Below are positions 1-8,765 of a stretch of 64,000 bases of DNA, in pieces; within the stretch, counting starts at the first letter, position 1, and every line of letters starts with the position of its first letter. The DNA comes from Novosphingobium profundi (GTDB taxonomy: Bacteria > Pseudomonadota > Alphaproteobacteria > Sphingomonadales > Sphingomonadaceae), in assembly GCF_020524485.1 (NCBI RefSeq), contig NZ_JAIVLF010000003.1, positions 744,001-808,000 of the forward strand, written 5' to 3'. The translations under genes were made by a program, and so were the position numbers. The notes under the pieces were generated by a model. That model was not told the DNA's origin and did no database searches. It worked only from the letters and a program-made list of their open reading frames with translations.

Positions 1-2143
1 CGGCGAAACCACCGGCGGGGACATCGTTGTGACGGCGCAGCGCCGCCCCGAGAAGATCCGCGACGTGCCGATTGCAGTTTCGGTGCTGGACAGCGGCAAG
101 CTCTCGGCCATTTCGGAAGGCGGCGCGGACATTCTCTCGCTCGCCGGACGGGTTCCCAGCCTCTATGTCGAGAGCTCGAACGGGCGCTACGCACCGCGCC
201 TGTACATCCGCGGCCTGGGCAACGTCGATTTCGACTTCAACGCCTCGCAGCCGGTCTCGGTCGTGCTCGACGACGTGGTCCTGGAAAACGTCTACCTCAA
301 GAGCTTCCCACTTTTCGACGTCGAGAGCGTCGAAGTTCTCAAGGGCCCGCAAGGTACGCTGTTCGGGCGCAACACGCCCGCGGGCGTCGTCAAGATGGAC
401 ACCCGCCGTCCGGACCAGGATGCCGACGGACAGGCGCAGTTCACGCTCGGGGAAATGGGGACCATCCGCGGCGAGGTCGGCCTGACCATTCCGGCCACCG
501 ACACCCTGTCGTTCCGCGTTGCAGGGCTCGTCAATCACCGCGACAACTGGGTCGACAACGGCTACGAGGAGACGACCTTCAACCGTCCCGGCCATGACCT
601 TGGCGGTTTCGACGACATCGCCGGACGCATTCACGCACAGTGGCAGCCCGATGACCGCCTCTCGGTCCTGCTCACCCTGCAGGCGCGCGACTACCGGGGC
701 ACTGGCACTCTCAACCGCGCCAACGTGCTCACGACCGGATCGAACAAGCTCAACGAGCGCTACGACCGCGACCGCGTCTACTACGACGGCGGGCGCAACA
801 ACCCGCAGGCCCAGCACACCAAGTCGCAGGCCCTCCACGTCGATTACGACCTGGGCACCGCGACGCTGACCGGCATCGTCTCGGCCTACCAGGGCGGCAG
901 CTCGGGACGCGGCGACATCGATGGCGGTGTCCTGGGCACGACGCAGGGCAGCGGCACGATCCCCTTCCCGTCCGAAACCGGCACGCTGTCGAGCGACCTC
1001 GACCAGCAGACCTACGAGGTGCGCCTTGCGAGCAACGGCAATTCCCGCTTTGGCTGGCAGCTCGGCGCGTTCTACTGGCACGAAAGCTTTGAGTTGATCT
1101 CGGCCAGCTGGAACGGAACGGGAGGCCTGGATCCCACGGTCATCTCCACGCTCAACCAGAAGAGCGACAGCTGGTCCGTGTTCGGGCAGGTGCGCTACGA
1201 TGTGACCGACAGCCTGCGCCTCACCGGCGGTGCGCGCTGGACCCGCGACGAACGCGATCTCGTGGCCGAGCGCACGCTCGGTCGCTACTTCATCGATACC
1301 CGCTCGGTCAGCGATGACCAACCCAGCTGGGACGTCAGCGCGCTCTACCGCGTCAGCCCTCAGGTCAGCCTGTTCGGCCGCATCGCGCGTGGCTACCGTG
1401 GCCCATCGATCCAGGGACGCATCGCCAGCTCGGATATCCTGACCACGGCCGATTCCGAGACGATCATCTCCTACGAAATCGGTATCAAGACGGCGACCCC
1501 GGATAACCGCTTCCGCGCCGACCTCACCGCCTACACCTACCGCATCGACGATCCGCAGTTCACCGCGATCGGCGGCCAGGGCAATTTCAACCAGCTCATC
1601 AACGCGCGGCGCGGTATCGGGCGCGGCGTGGAATTCGAAGCCAGCGCCAATCCGCTGCCCGGGCTGATACTGACCGGCGGGGTCTCGTACAACTTCACGC
1701 GCATTTCCGATCCGGACATGCTTGTCGCGTTCTGCGGGGCCGCCTGCACCGTGCGGGATCCCATCGTGGACGTCGGCACCACGCGGCGCGCGGCAATCAA
1801 CGGCAATCCGTTCCCGCAGGCCCCGCGCTGGCTGATGAACCTGACGGCCTCCTACACCCACGAACTGGCGGGTGGCAGCAAGCTTTACGCGCAGACCGAC
1901 TGGGTGGCGCAATCGGACTTCAACATCTTCCTCTACGATGCGACCGAGTTCCACGTCGGGACGAACTTCGAGGGCGGCGCGCGTCTGGGCTGGCGTTCGC
2001 CCAGCGATGGTGTCGACGTCTTCGCCTTTGCCCGTAACATCACCAATGAATCGAATGTCATCGGCGCGATCGACTTCAACAACCTGACGGCCTTCGTGAA
2101 CGACCCCCGCGTGATCGGCGGCGGCGTCGCGTTCCAGTTCTGA
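1..2143 (+). CDS. TonB-dependent receptor, 5' truncated by window edge
   Basis: Outer-membrane TonB-dependent receptor for energised uptake of an unidentified ligand. The reading frame is already open at base 2 and reads through a TonB-box-like GGDIVVTAQRR immediately before the plug domain, so the signal peptide and true start lie upstream of the window; the GTG at 29 is internal. The plug carries the typical FDVESVEVLKGPQGTLFGRN motif, followed by a long beta-barrel and the family-typical C-terminus ending in an aromatic residue (VAFQF). It is the FecA/CirA-like class common in sphingomonads. A strong hairpin follows seven bases after the stop. The substrate is unknown; no linked catabolic gene is visible on this side. 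Confidence 0.93.
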   Translation, partial: GETTGGDIVVTAQRRPEKIRDVPIAVSVLDSGKLSAISEGGADILSLAGRVPSLYVESSNGRYAPRLYIRGLGNVDFDFNASQPVSVVLDDVVLENVYLKSFPLFDVESVEVLKGPQGTLFGRNTPAGVVKMDTRRPDQDADGQAQFTLGEMGTIRGEVGLTIPATDTLSFRVAGLVNHRDNWVDNGYEETTFNRPGHDLGGFDDIAGRIHAQWQPDDRLSVLLTLQARDYRGTGTLNRANVLTTGSNKLNERYDRDRVYYDGGRNNPQAQHTKSQALHVDYDLGTATLTGIVSAYQGGSSGRGDIDGGVLGTTQGSGTIPFPSETGTLSSDLDQQTYEVRLASNGNSRFGWQLGAFYWHESFELISASWNGTGGLDPTVISTLNQKSDSWSVFGQVRYDVTDSLRLTGGARWTRDERDLVAERTLGRYFIDTRSVSDDQPSWDVSALYRVSPQVSLFGRIARGYRGPSIQGRIASSDILTTADSETIISYEIGIKTATPDNRFRADLTAYTYRIDDPQFTAIGGQGNFNQLINARRGIGRGVEFEASANPLPGLILTGGVSYNFTRISDPDMLVAFCGAACTVRDPIVDVGTTRRAAINGNPFPQAPRWLMNLTASYTHELAGGSKLYAQTDWVAQSDFNIFLYDATEFHVGTNFEGGARLGWRSPSDGVDVFAFARNITNESNVIGAIDFNNLTAFVNDPRVIGGGVAFQF

Positions 2144-2149
2144 ACTCGC

Positions 2150-2177
2150 TCCTCCCGGTGCCACGGCACCGGGAGGA
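2150..2177 (+). terminator. Perfect 13-bp stem hairpin after the TonB receptor
   Basis: Two 13-base arms (TCCTCCCGGTGCC and its exact complement) are separated by only two bases, starting 7 bases after the receptor stop. The stem is GC-rich, but no T-tract follows, so it may act as a terminator or 3' mRNA stabiliser. Confidence 0.7.
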
Positions 2178-2370
2178 CAACATCGCTTCGGCGCCCATCT
2201 TGTCCAGACAGAGGGACAGATCCCCCGAGACCAAATCCGCTGCGCGTTCGCCAAGCGGCGGCGCTCCATTGAACCGCGCTTTCAACGCCTGTTTGGAGAA
2301 TTTTGACGGGGGCGCGTCACAGCGATTCCACCGGCTCAGCGGCTTTGCTCGATGGCTTGCGAAAGGCACC
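2178..2370. other. Degenerate stretch before IS5 remnant
   Basis: No intact gene is recognisable. The sequence leads into the IS5-family transposase remnant at 2371 and may be decayed parts of the same element, because short stretches read like transposase in broken frames. Confidence 0.4.
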
Positions 2371-2548
2371 GTGGATGCTGATCGACCGAGGCTACGATGC
2401 CGAATGGTTCTAGGACGCACCTAAGCAAACAAGGATCAAACCTTGCATTTCCGGCGGCAAATCCCGCAACCGCATCGAGATCATGTTTGGCCCCCTGAAG
2501 GATTGGTGTCACATCGCCCCCCCCTACGACCGCTGCCGGACCGTATTC
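2371..2548 (+). pseudogene. IS5-family (IS427-like) transposase, C-terminal remnant
   Basis: Translating from 2371 gives the conserved C-terminal end of an IS427-group IS5 transposase: LIDRGYDAEWF, then an in-frame TAG, then KPCISGGKSRNRIEIMFGPLKDW and YDRCRTVF. The DRGYDA and RIEIMFGxLKDW blocks are diagnostic of this DDE family. An internal deletion has removed the usual basic stretch between the KSR and RIEIMFG motifs. The remnant is cut at 2549 by the left end of the IS21 element. It is inactive and marks an older insertion. Confidence 0.75.
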
Positions 2549-2577
2549 TGTTGATTGCCACTGAGAAGTGACCCGGG
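2549..2577 (+). repeat. Left terminal inverted repeat of IS21 copy 1
   Basis: 29-bp arm, exactly complementary to 4986-5014. Its first 24 bases recur unchanged at 53172-53195, and a diverged version occurs at 58981. Confidence 0.93.
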
Positions 2578-2658
2578 GCGCTTATAAATTACCACTGAGA
2601 ATTGACCCATGTTTCCCTCCCTTCCGGCTGCCAGTCGGAGGGTCTTGGAGTGATCGAC

Positions 2659-4128
2659 ATGGACTTACTCAGTGTGATCCGCCGGTGGCATTTCCGGCAG
2701 GGGATCTCCATTCGGGAGATCAGGCGCCGGACCGGCCTGTCCCGCAACACCATTCGCAAGTATCTGCGCTCCGATACGGTTGAGCCCCGCTTCAAGGTTC
2801 CATTGCGGCCCAGCAAACTCGATCCCTTCTCGGACAAGCTGACGGCCTGGTTGCGAGTGGAATCCAAGAAATCCCGCAAGCAGAAGCGGACCGCCAAGCA
2901 GCTGTACGGTGATCTGGTGAAGCTGGGTTACGATGACTCTTATAACCGGGTGGCCGCCTTTGCGCGGCGATGGCGGGCCGAGCTTCAATATGAACAGCAG
3001 ACCAGCGGGCGCGGGACGTTCGTGCCTTTGGTTTTCCAGCCTGGCGAGGCCTTCCAGTTCGACTGGAGCGAGGATTATGCCGTGTTGGACGGCAAGGTGA
3101 CCAAGTTGCAGGTTGCCCATACCAAGCTGGCACATAGCCGCGCCTTCATCGTGCGGGCCTATCTGCTCCAGACCCATGAGATGCTGTTCGACGCGCTGGC
3201 GCAGGCATTCCGGGTGCTGGGCGGCGTGCCGCAGCAGGGCATCTTCGACAATATGCGCACCGCTGTCGACAAGATCGGGGCGGGGAAGGCGCGGCAGGTC
3301 AACGCCAGGTTCGCCGCCATGGCCAGCCACTATCTGTTCGAGACCGATTTCTGCAATCCGGCTTCTGGCTGGGAGAAAGGGCAGGTTGAGAAGAACGTTC
3401 AGGACGCTCGGCGCCGGTTGTGGCAACCGATGCCCAGCTTCCGCGATCTGGCTGAGTTGAACGCCTGGCTGGAAGAACAATGCATCGCCCAATGGCGCGA
3501 GATCCAGCATGGTGTCCTACCCGGCACCGTGGCCGATGCGCACGCCGAGGAAGTTTCCTGCCTGATGCCGCTGGGCCGGCCCTTCGATGGCTTTGTCGAG
3601 CAGATCAAGCGCGTGTCGCCGACCTGCCTCATTGCCTTCGACCGCAACCGCTATTCGGTGCCTGCTTCCTTCGCGAACCGGCCGGTCAGCCTGAGGGTCT
3701 ACCCGGACCGCCTGGTCATAGCGGCCGAAGGCCAGATCGTGTGCGAACATGCCCGCCTCATCGAGCGTTCCCATCACAAGCCGGGACACACGATCCATGA
3801 CTGGCGGCATTATCTGGCCGTGGTCCAACGCAAGCCTGGTGCCTTGCGCAACGGCGCGCCCTTCCTCGAGATGCCGGAAGCCTTCCGGCAGTTACAGGGG
3901 CATCTGCTCAAGCGCCCGGACGGCGACAGGGAGATGGTCGAGATCCTGTCTCTCGTTCTGCATCACGACGAGCAGGCTGTGTTGAGCGCGGTCGAGTTGG
4001 CTCTGGAAGCCGGTGTCGCCACCAAGACCCACGTGCTCAACGTGCCCGCATCGCCTTGTCGATGGCAAGGCGCTTCCAGCAGCGCCGATCGATGCGCCTC
4101 AGGCCCTGCGACTGACGCAGGAGCCTGA
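2659..4128 (+). CDS. istA: IS21-family transposase IstA (C-terminal frameshift)
   Basis: IstA transposase of IS21 copy 1. It has an N-terminal helix-turn-helix (IREIRRRTGLSRNTIRKYL), a DDE integrase core (FQFDWSEDYAVLDG, the first Asp; FDNMRTAVDKIG, the second; GWEKGQVEKNV around the catalytic Glu) and the C-terminal beta domain (FDRNRYSVPASFANRPV). The ATG at 2659 directly precedes the conserved DLLSVIRRWHFRQG start. The frame breaks near 4040-4045: the conserved tail (LVDGKALPAAPIDAPQAL to REIRHAS) continues in another frame to a TGA at 4178-4180, overlapping the istB start. The annotated product therefore has an aberrant last ~30 residues. This could be a mutation or a sequencing error. 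Confidence 0.88.
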   Translation: MDLLSVIRRWHFRQGISIREIRRRTGLSRNTIRKYLRSDTVEPRFKVPLRPSKLDPFSDKLTAWLRVESKKSRKQKRTAKQLYGDLVKLGYDDSYNRVAAFARRWRAELQYEQQTSGRGTFVPLVFQPGEAFQFDWSEDYAVLDGKVTKLQVAHTKLAHSRAFIVRAYLLQTHEMLFDALAQAFRVLGGVPQQGIFDNMRTAVDKIGAGKARQVNARFAAMASHYLFETDFCNPASGWEKGQVEKNVQDARRRLWQPMPSFRDLAELNAWLEEQCIAQWREIQHGVLPGTVADAHAEEVSCLMPLGRPFDGFVEQIKRVSPTCLIAFDRNRYSVPASFANRPVSLRVYPDRLVIAAEGQIVCEHARLIERSHHKPGHTIHDWRHYLAVVQRKPGALRNGAPFLEMPEAFRQLQGHLLKRPDGDREMVEILSLVLHHDEQAVLSAVELALEAGVATKTHVLNVPASPCRWQGASSSADRCASGPATDAGA

Positions 4129-4169
4129 GGCCAATGTCGTACGCTATGACAGGCTGAGGGAGATCCGTC

Positions 4170-4949
4170 ATGCGTCATGATCCCGCCAGCGCGGCCATCG
4201 TCGTCATGCTACGCAGCCTCAAGATGTTCGGCATGGCTCAGGCCGCTGGAGAGCTGATCGAGCAAGGCGCGCCTGCCTTCGACGCTGCCGTGCCCATGCT
4301 ATCTGGGCTTCTGAAGGCAGAGATGGCCGAGCGGGAGGTCAGGTCGATCGCCTATCAGATCAAGGCGGCTCGCTTCCCGGCCTACAAGGATCTGGCGGGC
4401 TTCGATTTTGCCGCCAGCGAGATCAACGAAGCCCTCGTACGCCAGCTTCACCAGGGCGACTTCATGGAGAACGCCGACAACGTCGTGCTGATCGGTGGGC
4501 CCGTCACCGGCAAGAGCCATATCGCCACGGCTCTGGGCGTCCAGGCAGTCGAGCATCGCCGCAAGAAGGTCCGCTTCTTCTCCACGGTCGATCTGGTCAA
4601 CACGCTTGAGCAGGAAAAGACCATGAACCGATCCGGCCAGTTGACAGAACGCCTGCTACGCCTCGACCTGCTCATCCTCGATGAACTGGGCTACCTGCCC
4701 TTCAGTCCATCGGGCGGTGCCATGCTCTTCCATCTTCTCAGCAAGCTGTACGAGCGCACCAGCGTCGTCATCACCACCAACCTGAGCTTCAGCGAATGGG
4801 CTGGCGTGTTCGGCGATGCCAAGATGACCACCGCGCTGCTCGATCGGCTAACCCATCACTGCCACATCCTGGAGACCGGAAACGACAGCTTCCGCTTCCG
4901 CGCCAGCACCGCTGCGCCCAAAGCCAGAAAGGAGAAGCCCGCATCTTGA
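4170..4949 (+). CDS. istB: IS21-family helper ATPase IstB
   Basis: AAA+ ATPase that assists IstA in target selection and strand transfer. It is 259 aa, the normal length for IstB. Walker A reads GGPVTGKSH at about residues 108-116, with Val where most IstB proteins have Gly (GPGTGKS). Walker B is [12 protein letters not shown], followed by the sensor segment [12 protein letters not shown] and the C-terminal [11 protein letters not shown] motif. The start overlaps the ancestral istA stop (4178-4180), the usual coupling in IS21 elements. Translation of istB may be affected by the frameshift in istA. Confidence 0.93.
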   Translation: MRHDPASAAIVVMLRSLKMFGMAQAAGELIEQGAPAFDAAVPMLSGLLKAEMAEREVRSIAYQIKAARFPAYKDLAGFDFAASEINEALVRQLHQGDFMENADNVVLIGGPVTGKSHIATALGVQAVEHRRKKVRFFSTVDLVNTLEQEKTMNRSGQLTERLLRLDLLILDELGYLPFSPSGGAMLFHLLSKLYERTSVVITTNLSFSEWAGVFGDAKMTTALLDRLTHHCHILETGNDSFRFRASTAAPKARKEKPAS

Positions 4950-4985
4950 ACCTGCCCGGAAACGGCAGCACATAAACCATACCCA

Positions 4986-5014
4986 CCCGGGTCACTTCTC
5001 AGTGGCAATCAACA
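4986..5014 (-). repeat. Right terminal inverted repeat of IS21 copy 1
   Basis: 29-bp arm, exactly complementary to 2549-2577. It abuts the tip of an IS3 element at 5015. Confidence 0.93.
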
Positions 5015-5070
5015 CGCAGACGATCCACTTATCAAACGTCAAAGGCTGTTCGGACAAACCGAGCCACCTT
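5015..5070 (+). repeat. Solo 3' end of an IS3-family element
   Basis: These 56 bases match the reverse complement of 6808-6863, the outer end of the IS3 element at 6808-8160, with one internal mismatch and small differences at the outermost bases. No other part of a second IS3 copy is present here. It is cut exactly at the IS21 right terminus, so it is the residue of an IS3 copy lost during IS21-associated deletion or rearrangement. Confidence 0.75.
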
Positions 5071-5163
5071 TGCCGTCAGGGGGCGGTCACATCATCGAAG
5101 CGACTATCTTCTATACCACCAGCGTCCTTGTTGCGTTCGGGCGTGACACTTTCCTTGCAAAAG

Positions 5164-6306
5164 CTAATCGGACCAGACCCGAGGCCGGGCACTGATCGTG
5201 GCACCTATCTTGCCTGCAATTACCTGGTCGTCGGCTGTGGTTGGATGTCCATGACAGGCCGAAAGCGCAAGATCATGGATTGCCACGAAGGCAATAGAAG
5301 GATCGCCACCCTCGTTCAGTTTGGTCACGACTCTGGAAACTTCGGCTTCGATCTCGCCGTCGGCCATATCGGTCGCCCATAATACGAAAAAGGAGTTGGG
5401 GTATCGCCCGCGCAGCGTTTTAACGAACGTGACATAGGCCTCTTCATAATCAGCATGAAGTGCAGCTCGGTCCTGCCATCTTTCTCCCGCGTTGAGAGGC
5501 GTCGAAAAATCGTTCGTACCAAGTCCAATCACGACCACCTGTGGCTTCCAGACCTGCGCAAGAGCCGCAGCCTTGATCTCGAACAGCACATTGTCGTAGC
5601 TCTCGGGCAAAGTGTCGGCATCAAATCCATTGTAATTGCGGACCACACCTCGGCCGGAAATCGCATTGATGCGATAATCGGCGCCAATTGCTTTCGCAAG
5701 TTGTGGTCCAAACCCCAACGAGCTGTCAGTGGCACTCCAGACTTCGGAGTCGGAGCAATCCAGCGTTGCGGAAAGGTTTGCATATCCCACAGTATGGGAA
5801 TCGCCGATAAATTCGATTTGCCGACGAGGACGGCTGATGGCCATCGCGTGCGCATGACCATCGCTGAAAAATCCTCCGAACTGTGTCGGCTCCGCCTGAC
5901 TTTCAGATGCTACTTCGAGGCGGATCCGATGTTCGCCCCCAGACAATTCCCCTATCCGGTATAGCCCCGGTTCAGGCTTTACCAAAGTATCGATGATGCG
6001 GCCGTCGACGAGCACATGCAAACGGACATCGCCCACCCCAATCCGAAATAACACGCTTTCCCCCCGCACGCTGGTTTCCATGTAAGTACCGGGCCACTGC
6101 CGAGTGATCCCGGACTTCGCAGGTCCATCTATAGCGCGTCCCCCTACATAATAGGGCAAGCTTTGAAGTTTTGCAGAATCGGGTTCATCCAGTGAAACAA
6201 CAACAGGCTTTGCAGCAGCCGTACAAACCCAGAGGCTGAGCATCGCTAATGCCACCTTCCTCTTGCTGAAAAGCCTTTTATTTCCGATCTGGAATCGCCG
6301 TGGCAT
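5164..6306 (-). CDS. SGNH/GDSL esterase, carbohydrate esterase family 2-like
   Basis: Secreted SGNH-fold hydrolase resembling CE2 acetyl-xylan/sugar esterases. The ATG at 6306 is chosen because AGAAGGAT lies just upstream. The N-terminus has a basic stretch and a hydrophobic segment (KVALAMLSLWVCTAAAKP) like a signal peptide. A beta-sandwich-like domain (about residues 45-155) precedes the catalytic domain. Visible SGNH blocks are FIGDSHTVGY (nucleophile Ser), ISGRG (Gly), GLGTND (Asn) and CHGHPTTADDQ (candidate Asp/His region). It likely deacetylates a sugar or glycan. It lies alone between IS fragments and a broken lipid gene, with no carbohydrate genes adjacent, so its substrate cannot be inferred. 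Confidence 0.8.
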   Translation of the reverse strand: MPRRFQIGNKRLFSKRKVALAMLSLWVCTAAAKPVVVSLDEPDSAKLQSLPYYVGGRAIDGPAKSGITRQWPGTYMETSVRGESVLFRIGVGDVRLHVLVDGRIIDTLVKPEPGLYRIGELSGGEHRIRLEVASESQAEPTQFGGFFSDGHAHAMAISRPRRQIEFIGDSHTVGYANLSATLDCSDSEVWSATDSSLGFGPQLAKAIGADYRINAISGRGVVRNYNGFDADTLPESYDNVLFEIKAAALAQVWKPQVVVIGLGTNDFSTPLNAGERWQDRAALHADYEEAYVTFVKTLRGRYPNSFFVLWATDMADGEIEAEVSRVVTKLNEGGDPSIAFVAIHDLALSACHGHPTTADDQVIAGKIGATISARPRVWSD

Positions 6307-6354
6307 TACTCTGTAATCCTTCTGTAAGAGCGTATCCTCACACCACTGCCTCAT

Positions 6355-6549
6355 GAACAGTCTTCCTGCATTTCAGCGCATCGTTGGGTACCGCGGGTGT
6401 AGAGTTTTGCGGCGCTCGATAGCGGCGTCCCGCTCGCCGCAGGCGCACTGGCACTCTGCCACGCCTCCGCTATATCGCGCATTGAGCTTTGCGTCGATGA
6501 TGACAAGCGACAGATCTGACGAGTAATACCAACCTCACATTGTCCGGCG
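6355..6549. other. Intergenic stretch, no gene seen
   Basis: Lies between the SGNH esterase start and the stop of the broken CDP-alcohol phosphatidyltransferase gene. It should hold the esterase promoter, but no convincing -35/-10 pair was identified by eye. Confidence 0.4.
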
Positions 6550-6950
6550 TCAGCGCCCCTGGCTCTTCCCCCACAAACCGGTGACAATCATCGCCAGGGT
6601 CAGTACGATCAGGAGCAGCCTCAGCTCGGTAGGGCCTGCATAGGCATAGGAGAGCTTCATTTCGCCCAGCACCGGACAAGCAGGAAAGCGTGGATCGAAA
6701 GAAGCAGGTACCCTGCCAGCGCGACCAGCGCGACATCCAGCTGGACGTAGCGACTGAGGCCGATGCCCGCAACGACCAGCGTGGTGGCAAGCCCATCGCA
6801 GCTATGAGAAGTGGCTCGGTTTGTCTGAACAGCCTTTGACGTTTGATAAGTGGATCGTCTGCGGTTTGGTTGTTCAAGCTGCCGCCTGCGGGGCGTCATG
6901 GAGGTCGGGCGTAGCCCGGCCGGAGTGACGCCCCGCAAGTCGCGGCCAAT

Positions 6951-7768
6951 TCACGCTGCCACGGCCTGAGGCAGATTGTCAAAGTAGGTTTGATCGGGCG
7001 TACGTCCGCCGAGGCTCGAGTGAGGTCTCCGGGCGTTGTAGAAGCCCAGGTATCGGCCGATCGAACTGCGCGCTTCGCTGACGCATGCGTAGGCGTGGAG
7101 GTAGACTTCTTCGTACTTCACTGAGCGCCACAGCCGCTCGACCACGACATTGTCGCGCCAGGCGCCCCGGCCGTCCATGCTGATGGCAATCTTTTCTCGC
7201 ATCAGCACACTGGTGAAGGCCTGGCTCGTGAATTGGCTGCCTTGGTCCGTATTGAAAATCTCCGGCTTGCCAGAGCTTCCTCGAGTGCTTCCACGCAAAA
7301 GTCGGCCTCCAGCGTGATCGAGATCCGGTGGCTGAGGACCTTGCGGCTGAACCAGTCGACGATGGCGACGAGATAGACGAATCCTTTGGCCATGGGGATG
7401 TAGCTGATGTCTGTCGCCCAAACCTGATTGGGCCTCACGATCGGAAGCTTGCGCAGGAGATAGGGGTAGATTTTGTGTCCTGGCGCCGGCTTGGAGGTGC
7501 TGGGGCGGCGATAGACCGCCTCGATGGCCATCTTCTTCATCAGGCTCGCGACATGGCAGCGGCCAATCTCGATGCCCTCCTGGCGCAAGAAATCGCGTAG
7601 CATCCGGCTTCCTGCGAATGGGAACTCCAGATGCAACGCGTCGATGCGACGCATGATTGCGAGGTCTTCGGATGAAACCGGCCGCGGCAGATAATAGACA
7701 CTGCCCCGGCTGATCCCCAGTTCCTTCGCCTGCCGCTTCACGGACAAGGTATGCGAGCGGTCGATCAT
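6951..7768 (-). pseudogene. IS3-family transposase OrfB, frameshifted
   Basis: Second frame of the IS3 transposase, with helical HTH-21 region and rve DDE core. It starts at ATG 7768, overlapping the orfA stop (ATGA). Conserved blocks are RRIDALHLEFPFAGSRML, PNQVWATDISYIPMAKG (first Asp) and ADFCVEALEEAL. The frame then breaks at about 7255-7265, and the downstream blocks GKPEIFNTDQGSQFTS (second Asp), MDGRGAWRDNVVVERLWRS (Glu region) and YNARRPHSSLGGRTP follow in another frame to 6951. The frameshift lies between the first and second catalytic residues, so this copy should be inactive unless it is a sequencing error. Confidence 0.88.
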
Positions 7769-8073
7769 CGCTTTGCGCTCGGCAACAGACCTGCCTTGCC
7801 GAGCGCGCCTTCCAAAAAATCATTGGCCAACGTCAGCTCGCCGATCTTGGCGTGAAGCGTCTTCACGTCGACGACCGGTTCGTCCGACGCCTTCTCGGAG
7901 CCGAACACGCCCGCCGCCCCTTCGAGCAACTGCGTGCGCCACGTCGTGATCTGGTTAGGATGCAGATCATAGTCGTGCGCCAGCTCTGCCAGCGTCTTCT
8001 CACCCTTGATCGCGGCAAGCGCCACCTTCGCCTTAAATGCCGGACTATGGTTGCGCCGAGGTCGTCTGCTCAT
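7765..8073 (-). CDS. IS3-family transposase OrfA
   Basis: 102-aa DNA-binding subunit of the IS3 transposase. It has a helix-turn-helix of the IS3/IS911 type (AFKAKVALAAIKGEKTLAELAHDYDLHPNQITTW, given here as a region near residues 12-46) and a C-terminal leucine-rich coiled coil (VKTLHAKIGELTLANDFLE) expected to mediate multimerisation. The stop overlaps the orfB start by an ATGA, matching programmed -1 frameshifting of IS3 elements. OrfA itself looks intact. Confidence 0.92.
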   Translation of the reverse strand: MSRRPRRNHSPAFKAKVALAAIKGEKTLAELAHDYDLHPNQITTWRTQLLEGAAGVFGSEKASDEPVVDVKTLHAKIGELTLANDFLEGALGKAGLLPSAKR

Positions 8074-8765
8074 TCTCTGCTCCTGTCTCGCAGCCTTCCT
8101 GGCTGCTCCGACGCAGAAAATTCAATTATCTCAGTGTGCAGATTCTCCAGGCCATCTCTTTGATCAAGGAAGTAGCCGTAGCGCGGCCTTTCGATCTTCC
8201 GATAGCGGGCCAGGCTTCCGTCCATGGAATCGCCGAACCAGTGGATGAAATACCCTGCTATCGAAAGCCAGAGCCAGCTATCGCCAAGATTGCTCAGGAC
8301 ATATGCGCTGAAGACTATGAAAGCTCCGAACATTCCGATTGCCGTCAAGATATCTGGCACGACCCAGCGCGGCATGTATGCGCAAAGCCGACTGAGGAGT
8401 CTGCATTCTGCGCACGCGAGGACGTTCTCCTGAATGCGATCAATGGGGGCGGCATTCATATGTTTCGTGTTCGGCACAGGGTTTCTGCCATGTTGTGGCG
8501 CCGAGGCCTATTGATGTCCGGGCAACGGGCCGGGCATGACGGACTTGTCGATCTCCACGGATTTCCGATGCGACGAGGCGAATACTGCCTGTCTTGAAAC
8601 TGCAATGATCTGCAAGGGTATTTTTGCTTCGCGCCGGAGCTAGTCGTGATCGGACCGGACCGCAACCGTACGTTGCTACAGACCGGGCTGAACTGTCGAG
8701 ATGTGTAGGTCGGGCTTACAAACAGCATGAGACGTGGATCTACACAACCGACATACCCATGCCCA

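Larger units (their letters stand above)
2549..5014 (+). mobile_element. IS21-family insertion sequence (copy 1)
   Basis: This is a complete-looking 2.47-kb element with the IS21 gene pair istA-istB. Its ends are perfect 29-bp inverted repeats: 2549-2577 begins TGTTGATTGCCACTGAG and 4986-5014 is its exact reverse complement. A second, inner copy of the end motif (ACCACTGAGAATTGACCC) lies at 2591-2608, as expected of IS21 multiple-terminal-repeat ends. No target duplication is visible (left flank GTATTC, right flank CGCAGA). The left flank is an IS5 remnant and the right flank the tip of an IS3 element, so this copy sits on a rearrangement or deletion junction. Confidence 0.93.
6808..8160 (-). 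mobile_element. IS3-family insertion sequence inside lipid gene
   Basis: 1353-bp element carrying orfA and a frameshifted orfB on the minus strand. Its ends are set by the restored reading frame of the interrupted gene and by a 3-bp target duplication, TGA at 6805-6807 and 8161-8163, as is typical of IS3. The two ends are imperfect inverted repeats (GATGGCCTGG versus GAAGTGGCTCGG). A palindromic segment follows orfB near 6885-6935 (GGGGCGTCATGGAGGTCGG and its partner). A solo copy of the 3' tip occurs at 5015-5070. Confidence 0.85.
6550..8477 (-). pseudogene. CDP-alcohol phosphatidyltransferase gene, split by IS3 and frameshifted
   Basis: Integral-membrane enzyme that would join a CDP-activated lipid to an alcohol. 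The 5' part (8477-8161) carries helices and the first half of the signature (GDSMDGSLARYRKIERPR, GYFLD). The 3' part resumes at 6807. Removing the IS3 element and one copy of the TGA duplication rejoins the codons to give GYFLDHSCDGLATT, completing the family motif DGxxAR...GxxxDxxxD. A second lesion near 6672 (one base lost) shifts the frame; the natural tail (VLGEMKLSYAYAGPTELRLL) continues in another frame to the stop at 6550. The gene is doubly inactivated. The start could be the ATG at 8477 or 8459. Confidence 0.85.
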
